From Candidatus Micrarchaeia archaeon (lineage in GTDB: Archaea; Micrarchaeota; Micrarchaeia; Anstonellales; JAHKLY01), in NCBI GenBank assembly GCA_041653315.1, contig JBAZFO010000021.1, positions 1 to 21,411 on the forward strand: a DNA stretch of 21,411 nucleotides, written 5' to 3'. Position 1 is the stretch's first letter, and every line of letters begins with the position of its first letter. Shown here piece after piece: positions 15,586-21,411 of the stretch. The notes under the pieces are model-generated. The model was not told the DNA's origin. It was given only the letters and a program-made list of their open reading frames with translations, and did no database searches. The position numbers and the translations under genes are program-made.

Positions 15586-16747
15586 TTTTTTTTATTTCCT
15601 TTATTAAATCTAAGGTATTGGTTAATAAAACCAAATTATTTTTATATTTTTTGATCTTTTTTTGTTCTTTATAACATACAATCATTGTTTTATAAGGTTT
15701 ATATTCATCAATGAATCTTTTTAGACTTTTACTTATTTCTGTTTCTGTTTGTTTTACTTCAATAGCAATTAATCCTTTTTTACTTTCTATTATAAAATCC
15801 ACTTCTTGACCTGTTTTGTTTCTCCAGTATTTTACATCTTTATTTAATTTAATCAATTCAGTCAAAATATAATTTTCAAAAATATATCCATCAAATTCAT
15901 CAGTTTTGGCAATTACATTTCTCAATCCAGTATCTAAAAAATATATTTTTGGTTGTTTTGTTATTTCCTTTGTTTTATTTGTAAAATAAGGAGATAATTT
16001 AATAATTAGATAACTTTTTTCTAAGGCATCTAAATATTTAATCAATGTTTGATATGAAATATTCAATTTGTTTGAAATATTTTGATATTCACATATTTCT
16101 CCATTATTCAAAGCTAAATATTTAACTAATTTTTCTAATTTTGGTAAGTCATCAATATTCCAAGTTTTACGAATATCTTTTAAAATCATTGTTTCGTATA
16201 TATTTTTTAAAATAGTTTTTTTTACTTCAATATCCTCATTAATAATAACTTGGGGATATCCTCCATAAGTTGCATGTTCCCAAATAGATCTTGATAATAT
16301 CTGTTGTGTAATTATTTTTTGATTTTTTGCTTTTAAAAATTCATTAAGAGAAAAAGGATATAATTTTAATATTGCAACTCTTCCAACTAAATATGATAGA
16401 ATTTCTTTACTTAATACTATCTCAGAAGAGGAAGTAATCCATAATTTTTCTCCTGTGTCTGCTAAATATTTTAATTTCTGTCCTGCTTGTTTACAATTTT
16501 GAATTTCGTCTAAAATAGATATTTCATAAGATTGGAGATATTGAATTTTAAATTTTTTAATATCTTCTTCAAAAATTTCCTTTGCATCTGGGTCATCAAA
16601 TAATATGTATGAAGATTTATATTTTTTAATTTTATTTTTTAAAAAAGTAGTTTTACCTGCTTGTCTTGCCCCCACTACTGCTATTATTTTATATGTGTTA
16701 ATTAATTTTTCAAATATATTGGTAAGGTCTCTTTCTATATATTCCAT
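15575..16747 (-). CDS. AAA_14/DUF4143-type ATPase with PD-(D/E)XK-like C-terminus
   Basis: 390 residues. The N-terminal P-loop ATPase has Walker A GARQAGKT (26-33) and Walker B ISILDEIQ (76-83) with sensor ITSSSE (104-109). Then comes the family stretch LYPFSLNEF (129-137) and YGGYPQVI (161-168), a winged-helix part (~215-250) and the DUF4143 C-terminal domain. That has a restriction-like fold signature: D317 (GQEVDFII), E330 and K332 (IAIEVKQ). These proteins are widespread in archaea and bacteria, often accessory, and their biochemical role is unclear; DNA binding or cleavage is likely. The start is ATG 16747 with a TATA box ~28 bp upstream (leaderless). It is divergent from the helicase-nuclease gene and carries two operator-like palindromes just upstream of its promoter. 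Confidence 0.88.
   Translation of the reverse strand: MEYIERDLTNIFEKLINTYKIIAVVGARQAGKTTFLKNKIKKYKSSYILFDDPDAKEIFEEDIKKFKIQYLQSYEISILDEIQNCKQAGQKLKYLADTGEKLWITSSSEIVLSKEILSYLVGRVAILKLYPFSLNEFLKAKNQKIITQQILSRSIWEHATYGGYPQVIINEDIEVKKTILKNIYETMILKDIRKTWNIDDLPKLEKLVKYLALNNGEICEYQNISNKLNISYQTLIKYLDALEKSYLIIKLSPYFTNKTKEITKQPKIYFLDTGLRNVIAKTDEFDGYIFENYILTELIKLNKDVKYWRNKTGQEVDFIIESKKGLIAIEVKQTETEISKSLKRFIDEYKPYKTMIVCYKEQKKIKKYKNNLVLLTNTLDLIKEIKKINF
15586..15593 (+). terminator. T8 run directly after the acidic protein gene
   Basis: Eight T start at the base after the TAA stop and are followed by ATTTCCTTTATT. This fits an archaeal oligo-T terminator, placed within the last codons of the convergent gene. 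Confidence 0.45.
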
Positions 16748-16770
16748 ATCTTATTTAATAATAAGAAAGT

Positions 16771-16780
16771 ATTTAAATAT
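16771..16780 (-). promoter_or_regulatory. TATA box of the DUF4143-type ATPase gene
   Basis: On the minus strand ATATTTAAAT is centred ~28 bp before ATG 16747, giving a transcript that starts at or next to the start codon. Confidence 0.5.
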
Positions 16781-16787
16781 TACTATT

Positions 16788-16838
16788 CTTTAACTGTAGT
16801 TTAATTTTAGTATTACTTTTATTAAACTTGAGTTTAAT
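16788..16838. promoter_or_regulatory. Two operator-like palindromes 33 bp apart
   Basis: The distal copy (16821-16838) is ATTAAACT-TG-AGTTTAAT, with perfect 8-bp arms. The proximal copy (16788-16805) is CTTTAACT-GT-AGTTTAAT, with 6 of 8 arm bases matching. Both share the 15-base direct repeat AGTTTAATTTTAGTA (16798-16812 and 16831-16845). Centres are 33 bp apart, about three helix turns. The proximal copy abuts the BRE position of the ATPase promoter, the usual place for an archaeal activator; it may also affect the divergent helicase. Confidence 0.6.
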
Positions 16839-16899
16839 TTTAGTAAATTTTCATAGGAAATAACTTATTTTTAGCCGGAAAACTACTCTTAACAAGGGT

Positions 16900-16907
16900 T
16901 TTTAAAT
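16900..16907 (+). promoter_or_regulatory. TATA box of the helicase-nuclease gene
   Basis: TTTTAAAT/TTTAAATA is centred ~24-28 bp before ATG 16928, the same spacing as other leaderless genes in this window. This favours ATG 16928 over the in-frame ATG 16919. Confidence 0.45.
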
Positions 16908-16927
16908 AGTTTAAATAAATGTTTAGT

Positions 16928-19900
16928 ATGAATAAAGAGAAAATGCTCAATATTAATCAAAAAAAAGCAGTTGAAAAAACAGAAGGTTCATGTTTGATAA
17001 TTGCAGGACCGGGAACTGGAAAAACCTTTACCTTAACTAAAAAAATAGCTTATTTAATTGAAAACAATATTTATGATCCTTCTGAAATACTTTGTCTTAC
17101 ATTTTCAAATGAAGCAACAAATAATCTAAAAGAAGAAGTTGAAAAAGAATTAAAACAAAGAACAGATATTACAATAAGAACTTTTCATGGTTTTTCAGCA
17201 GATATTTTGAAAGAATTTGGACAAAAAATAGGAATAGAAAATAATTTTGAAATACTTCTTCCAAATGATGCTAAAGTATTTTTATATAAAGATTTAGGAG
17301 CATCTGCATATAATGCAAGTATATATGAATCATCAATGTCTACTGCTAAAGATTTTGGAATCACATTAGATGAGATTAAAGGATATGTTGATGAAATTGG
17401 TAAAGAATTTAAAAATATTGAAAATTTAGAAGAATATGCTAAAAAGTTAGATATGGAACTTAAATTAATTTATTTAGAGTCTTCATACACAAAAGAACAA
17501 AGAAAAGATATTTTAACAAGAAAAAAAGAAATTAAAACTTTTTTAGAAAAATATCAAGAATATAATAAATATCTTAATTTTGCTGAAACTTGGGAAAAAT
17601 ATATTCAAATGAAAAATGAAAAAAATTATTTAGATTATTCAGATCTTAATTCAAATGTAATTTTATTGTTTAAAACATTTGGTGCTGAAGGAATTGCTAA
17701 AAAATATAAATACATTTTAATAGATGAATTTCAAGATACAAACAAACTGCAATTTGAATTAATTTCATTTTTAGCAAAGGACCATAAAAATATTACAGTT
17801 GTTGGCGACCCTAATCAATCTATATATGCTTTTAGGGGAGCATATATGGATAATTTTACTCATTTTGAAAAAGAATTTGAATTAAAAAAAGAGGATATCT
17901 TTAAATTAAATAAAAGCCATAGATCTCCAAATACAGTTCTTAGGTCTGCTTATAAATTAATTAAAAATAATTTTGAAGAAATTCAAGATACTGCTTTTTT
18001 AATTGAAAACGCAGATGATAGAGAAGGAGAAAAAGTAAAAGTATTTGAATTAAAAAACAAAGAAGAAGAAGCATGTAAAGTTGCAGAATTAGTAGAAGAA
18101 GAAATAAAAAAAGGAACTCCCCTAAAAGAAATTTGTGTATTATGTAGAACACATTTACAAGCAAAAATTATTAAAAAAGCACTTGAAGCAAAAAATATTA
18201 TTTTTGTATATGCTGGTCAAACAGATTTAATGGAAAAATCAGAAATTAAAACAGCAGTTGCTTATTTATCTATAATAGATAATCTAATAGAAAGAACAGG
18301 AACTGGAGAACAGTCATGGTGGTGTTTATTTACAAAAAGAAATAATATGTCTCCAAAAGATTGTATTAAAATAGGAAGATATTTGAAAAAAGGAGAGTCA
18401 ATTGATTATACTGTTTTACATAATTTAACTAAACTTGATTTATCAGAAAATGGAAAAAGAATTATTCAAAAAGTAATATCAGGTTTAGAAAAAGTAATAG
18501 AATCAGCAGATAAACCCTTTCCAGAACTTTTATTAGATATTTATGAATTTACTGGTTTAAGCCGTTCTTTTACACATGAAAGAAATGTTAAAAATACTGA
18601 AGCATTAATGAATTTAACAAGATTTTATGAAATAGCTGAAAATTATTATAATATTCATTCTAAAAATTTAAGTTCATTTATTCATTATATTGAAATTTTA
18701 GATAAGTTAGGAGTAACTATTCCCGCATCAAGAATTCAGGATATTGATGCAGTAAGATTAATGACTATACATGCAACAAAAGGACTTCAATTTAAAAAAG
18801 TAATATTAACTAACTTAGCAGATAAAAGATTTCCAATATCTAGAACACCTAGAGAGCCTTTAATACCTAAATTACTTAATCCTGCAATTAAAGAATATCT
18901 AAATAATTTTACAGGTGTTAATATTGAAAAAGCAATAAAAGAATATGAAAAAGACAGCTTATTATTAGAAGAAAGAAGATTGTGTTATGTTGCATTAACA
19001 AGAACAAAAGAAGAATTAATTTTAACTTATGCAATGTCTTATAATAAAGATGAGGATTCTACATCTGCTTCAATATTTCTTAATGAAATGGAATATTTAG
19101 AAAATCAAGACATGGAATGTATTATAGATAATGAAGAAAGATTTAATTTTTTAGCTCCAATGTCTGAATATGAGCAATTTAAATATAAATTAAAAGACCA
19201 ATTTATTAAGGCGTTGGATAGCGACAATTTAGATTCATTAATGTCACGTTTAGCTAATTATTATACAATAAGAGAAGGAAGAATAGTTGATTTATCAGTT
19301 GATTTGAATAAATTAATTGATAAAGATGAAATGGAAGAACAGCTTAAAATGTGCGAAACCTGTTCTTCTGGACTTAAATTTACTCCTTCTTCTTTTACAT
19401 TTGACCCTTCATCAATAATTACTTATATTGAATGCCCTAAAAAATATGAATTTAAAAAATTGTATAGAATGCCTGAAAGAGGCGCTTTTGATTTTTCAAA
19501 TGCGACTGTAGGTTCATTTATACATGAAATTCTTGAAAAAGGAGTTGAACAAAATTTAAAATCTAAAGAAGAATTTTTTAAACTTACTGAAGATTTATCT
19601 AAAGAAGAAAAATGGAAAGGAATTGATTTAGATGAGTCAAAAGATTTAGTAACTATTTTTTGGGAGAGAAATAAAAACAAATATAATGAAAATTCAAAAG
19701 TTGAAGTTCCTTTGTCTTTTGAATTAGAAGGTTTTAGATTTTATGGAAAAGCAGATAGAATAGACTTTTTAGATTTAGATAAAAAAGAAGTTGAAATTAT
19801 AGATTATAAAACTGGAGAAAGAGAGATACCTCTTATTGAAAGATCAATGCAATTAGGATTTTATGCAATTGCTTTAATTGAAATGGGATATAAACCTAAA

Positions 19901-20140
19901 AAAATTACTTTAGAACTTCTTAAATGTGATAAACCTATTACTGGAATTGTAAAAGAAAATGGAGATGTTGAATTTGAAGGGCGCATTACTAATTTTAATA
20001 TAAATGATATTAAAACTAAATTACTCAAATATGTAAATGATATAATAACTGATTATGAGCATACTTTTACACCTGTAATTGAAGATTATCCTTGTAGAAA
20101 TTGCGGTTATAAGTTCTACTGCCCCAAATGGGATGATTAA
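16928..20140 (+). CDS. UvrD/AddA-like SF1 helicase fused to Fe-S PD-(D/E)XK nuclease
   Basis: This is a single chain of 1070 residues (numbers here count from ATG 16919, three codons earlier). Helicase motifs: Q-motif LNINQKKAV (10-18), Walker A GPGTGKT (30-36), Ib TFHGFS (88-93), DEFQD (269-273), III GDPNQSIYAFRG (296-307), IV SHRS (333-336), V MTIHATKGLQF (615-625) and VI VALTRTKEE (691-699). The C-terminal RecB-like nuclease has H869, D946 (GKADRID), D962 and K964 (IIDYKTG) and Q978. It is clamped by four Cys: C839 (IECPKKY) and C1059-x2-C1062-x5-C1068, the Fe-S staple pattern of AddB and Cas4. It should unwind and resect DNA ends, for repair or defence. Bacterial AddAB needs two proteins; here the helicase and the Fe-S nuclease are in one. 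All key residues are intact. No ribosome site is seen, which fits the leaderless start. Confidence 0.93.
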   Translation: MNKEKMLNINQKKAVEKTEGSCLIIAGPGTGKTFTLTKKIAYLIENNIYDPSEILCLTFSNEATNNLKEEVEKELKQRTDITIRTFHGFSADILKEFGQKIGIENNFEILLPNDAKVFLYKDLGASAYNASIYESSMSTAKDFGITLDEIKGYVDEIGKEFKNIENLEEYAKKLDMELKLIYLESSYTKEQRKDILTRKKEIKTFLEKYQEYNKYLNFAETWEKYIQMKNEKNYLDYSDLNSNVILLFKTFGAEGIAKKYKYILIDEFQDTNKLQFELISFLAKDHKNITVVGDPNQSIYAFRGAYMDNFTHFEKEFELKKEDIFKLNKSHRSPNTVLRSAYKLIKNNFEEIQDTAFLIENADDREGEKVKVFELKNKEEEACKVAELVEEEIKKGTPLKEICVLCRTHLQAKIIKKALEAKNIIFVYAGQTDLMEKSEIKTAVAYLSIIDNLIERTGTGEQSWWCLFTKRNNMSPKDCIKIGRYLKKGESIDYTVLHNLTKLDLSENGKRIIQKVISGLEKVIESADKPFPELLLDIYEFTGLSRSFTHERNVKNTEALMNLTRFYEIAENYYNIHSKNLSSFIHYIEILDKLGVTIPASRIQDIDAVRLMTIHATKGLQFKKVILTNLADKRFPISRTPREPLIPKLLNPAIKEYLNNFTGVNIEKAIKEYEKDSLLLEERRLCYVALTRTKEELILTYAMSYNKDEDSTSASIFLNEMEYLENQDMECIIDNEERFNFLAPMSEYEQFKYKLKDQFIKALDSDNLDSLMSRLANYYTIREGRIVDLSVDLNKLIDKDEMEEQLKMCETCSSGLKFTPSSFTFDPSSIITYIECPKKYEFKKLYRMPERGAFDFSNATVGSFIHEILEKGVEQNLKSKEEFFKLTEDLSKEEKWKGIDLDESKDLVTIFWERNKNKYNENSKVEVPLSFELEGFRFYGKADRIDFLDLDKKEVEIIDYKTGEREIPLIERSMQLGFYAIALIEMGYKPKKITLELLKCDKPITGIVKENGDVEFEGRITNFNINDIKTKLLKYVNDIITDYEHTFTPVIEDYPCRNCGYKFYCPKWDD

Positions 20141-20217
20141 AAAATAAAAAAACAATAAAAAAACAATAAAAAAACAACAATAAAAAAAACAAAAAAAAAA
20201 GAAAAAAAAAGAAATTA
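20141..20217 (-). terminator. Multiple T-tract terminator for the GmrSD-like gene
   Basis: On the minus strand this region is a run of T7-T10 tracts, the classic archaeal termination signal, about 100 to 180 bp beyond the stop of the DUF262/DUF1524 gene. The 2093-2166 region behind tfb has the same make-up. Confidence 0.5.
20145..20177 (+). repeat. 11-bp tandem repeat, three copies, in an A-rich tract
   Basis: TAAAAAAACAA occurs three times head to tail (20145, 20156, 20167), followed by looser copies and A-runs to about 20217. The 11-bp period puts the A7 tracts nearly in phase with the DNA helix, which would bend it. It starts five bases after the helicase stop. Confidence 0.8.
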
Positions 20218-20227
20218 AAATAATTAT

Positions 20228-20305
20228 ATGATTAGTGCTCCAGGTTCTGGAAGTAAGTGGGATGGGTGCTTAAGAAGGGTTAAAAACAAAGAACATGATT
20301 CTTAG
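20228..20305. other. GC-rich island, possible small RNA or gene remnant
   Basis: In a genome near one quarter GC, bases 20231-20281 are about 47% GC (24 of 51). It has a small hairpin TCCAG-GTT-CTGGA near 20238-20250. The plus strand has a 25-codon ORF (MISAPGSGSKWDGC...) with no ribosome site. The minus strand is open for 25 codons ending LLPEPGALII at 20224, without an ATG. GC-rich spots in AT-rich archaea are often structured RNAs, but I match no known RNA. Confidence 0.3.
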
Positions 20306-20317
20306 ATATACTCTAAT

Positions 20318-21411
20318 TTATTCTTCTTTAAATTTAAAAATTCCCAATGCGTTTTCAATTAAAATGTTTGACCTTCCTATTATCAAATCTTTATTCCAAC
20401 TTTCTTTTTCTGTTAAAATTTTATTAAGATATAACCCATTTTTATAACCTACATATCTCCCTTGTTTATCGATCCTATCCCTTTTATCTTTAAAGGACAT
20501 ATTTGATAATTTTGAATTATATCCTGTGAGGGTTAAGTTTCCTAGAGTATGAACTATTTCTTCTTGTATTTTTTTCGCTTCTTTTTCATTACCATTTGCG
20601 ATCATATTCGTCCAATCTTTGGTAATATTTTTACCCTGTGGAAAGATATGTTCAATCGTCCAAATAAAATTACCTTTATTATCCCTTTTCCAAAAATTAG
20701 TATAAATTTCTTTGGTTTTGCTATTTGTTTCTTCAATTTTAGACAATATAAACCGCGTTACCCCAACATTATTCTCATAAATATCTTTTTCTAATTCTTG
20801 TTTGAAGGTCTCAAATGTTGAATACCTACCAGGTTTAATAAGATTGGTTTCTATTTTTTCTAAAGTTATTCCATCAGATTCTAAATCCGTTATTAAATTC
20901 ATGAAGATTGAATCTAAATCTCTAGTATTTGGAAAATCAGTTAAGTTTCTTCTAACAAAATATTTTACTAGAAATTCAACTACGTTATTCAATACAATAT
21001 TGTCTATTTTTTTAGAAAAAAGGTATAGTAATAATTGATATGATGGAGCACCATTAATATTTAATAAATCTCTAAGATTTTGTTTTAATCCATTATCTGA
21101 GTTTTCGGGATCAATTAGTGCATTATAATAACCAGATTTTTCAATCAAATCTTCAAATATTATCTGAGGGTTTCTATCAATTAATTTTTCATAAATATTT
21201 ATCAAATTAGATTTTGTCGCTTTTGGTATTCCTTTAATTGATATCTCTGGATTGTATTTAAATGCATTGTAATAATGCCTAAGAAATCTTTCTTGAATTT
21301 TTTCATCTTCCAAATTATTTAATATAACTTGCCACTGATCAAAAGCATCATTAATTTCAATTATTTGATTTTTTTCCAATTTTGATAGAAAATTATTTTT
21401 AATTAAGTCAA
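20318..21411 (-). CDS. DUF262/DUF1524 (GmrSD-like) protein, C-terminal part
   Basis: The frame is open to the right edge (DLIKNNFLSKLEKN precedes the first start-like codon, TTG 21379), so the 5' end lies outside. GmrSD proteins are type IV restriction enzymes that cut modified phage DNA: DUF262 (GmrS) is a ParB/Srx-fold NTPase and DUF1524 (GmrD) an HNH nuclease. Visible parts (numbered from TTG 21379) are the end of DUF262, the helical middle (RHYYNAFKYNP, then ATKSNLINIYEKLI) and DUF1524 with IEHIFPQ (H244), LGNLTLTGYNSKLSN (N281, N288) and SFKDK. HNH residues are present. Codons are slightly less AT-rich than the neighbours, fitting gene transfer (inference). It converges on the helicase across A-rich repeats. 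Confidence 0.88.
   Translation of the reverse strand, partial: DLIKNNFLSKLEKNQIIEINDAFDQWQVILNNLEDEKIQERFLRHYYNAFKYNPEISIKGIPKATKSNLINIYEKLIDRNPQIIFEDLIEKSGYYNALIDPENSDNGLKQNLRDLLNINGAPSYQLLLYLFSKKIDNIVLNNVVEFLVKYFVRRNLTDFPNTRDLDSIFMNLITDLESDGITLEKIETNLIKPGRYSTFETFKQELEKDIYENNVGVTRFILSKIEETNSKTKEIYTNFWKRDNKGNFIWTIEHIFPQGKNITKDWTNMIANGNEKEAKKIQEEIVHTLGNLTLTGYNSKLSNMSFKDKRDRIDKQGRYVGYKNGLYLNKILTEKESWNKDLIIGRSNILIENALGIFKFKEE

Noticed and set aside
20238..20285. Similarity to SRP RNA (CAGGT..GGAAG) or 5S rRNA (GGGATGGGTG)
   Set aside because: Only short strings match; the pairing arms of SRP helix 8 or 5S helix IV are absent and the A-rich flank leaves no room for a whole gene.
20228..20305. 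C/D box guide RNA
   Set aside because: ATGATTA is one base off a C box, but no CTGA D box follows at the right distance.
21377..21379. TTG 21379 as a true start of the GmrSD-like gene
   Set aside because: The frame continues to the window edge with DUF262-like sequence (DLIKNNFLSK).
1..21411. tRNA, rRNA, CRISPR array, transposase or insertion sequence
   Set aside because: Reading the gaps on both strands showed no T-loop/CCA-type tRNA signature, no rRNA core sequence, no spaced direct repeats and no transposase motifs.

Overview
This window looks like a piece of a small, very AT-rich archaeal genome. The archaeal calls rest on a TFIIB-type initiation factor (tfb), BRE/TATA promoters of the GAAAGATTTATAAA type placed about 27 bp before start codons, a mix of leaderless and GGTG/GGAGGT-led genes, a VapBC-type PIN/RHH pair and a Cdc48-like AAA ATPase. 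Very tight gene packing, many short lineage-specific membrane or secreted proteins and the absence of metabolic genes suggest a DPANN-type archaeon (Woesearchaeota/Pacearchaeota-like). That placement is inference; no rRNA is present to prove it. No rRNA, tRNA, CRISPR array or transposase was found, and no gene-free stretch exceeds 300 bases (the longest are 3073-3284, 9001-9217, 16748-16927 and 20141-20317).

Layout. 2-2092 (+) is the 3' part of a gene for a Cys-rich lipoprotein whose start lies off the left edge. 2167-3072 (-) is tfb with two near-identical promoter boxes. 3285-9000 (-) is a co-directional run, read right to left: TPR-AAA ATPase, PrsW-like intramembrane protease, DHH/DHHA1 phosphoesterase (4-bp overlap with prsW) and class II lysyl-tRNA synthetase. 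At 9021-9076 two promoters form a near-perfect inverted repeat: one gives a leaderless start for the AAA gene, the other drives a GNAT-like gene that looks shortened or frameshifted. 9597-10242 (-) is a PIN toxin/antitoxin pair. 10307-11601 (-) pairs an unknown protein with a SlyD-like FKBP prolyl isomerase. 11664-12578 (+) is a membrane-anchored exported protein. 12568-14737 (-) is a two-gene operon of unknown membrane proteins. 14821-15585 (+) is a secreted acidic protein.

The right third is genome-defence or repair-like. A DUF4143-type ATPase with a nuclease-like C-terminus (15575-16747, -) is divergent from a single-chain SF1 helicase plus Fe-S PD-(D/E)XK nuclease (16928-20140, +). The space between them holds two copies of an operator-like palindrome exactly 33 bp apart. 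After an A-rich tandem repeat and a GC-rich 75-bp island comes the C-terminal part of a DUF262/DUF1524 (GmrSD-like) protein running off the right edge.

Themes. The TPR-AAA, PrsW and FKBP genes point to membrane or secreted protein quality control. The helicase-nuclease, DUF4143 ATPase, GmrSD-like protein and VapBC are plausible accessory or defence functions. The best candidates for undescribed biology are the TPR-AAA/PrsW pairing, the helicase-nuclease with its operator-bearing divergent neighbour, and the two-gene membrane operon controlled from a long inverted repeat.
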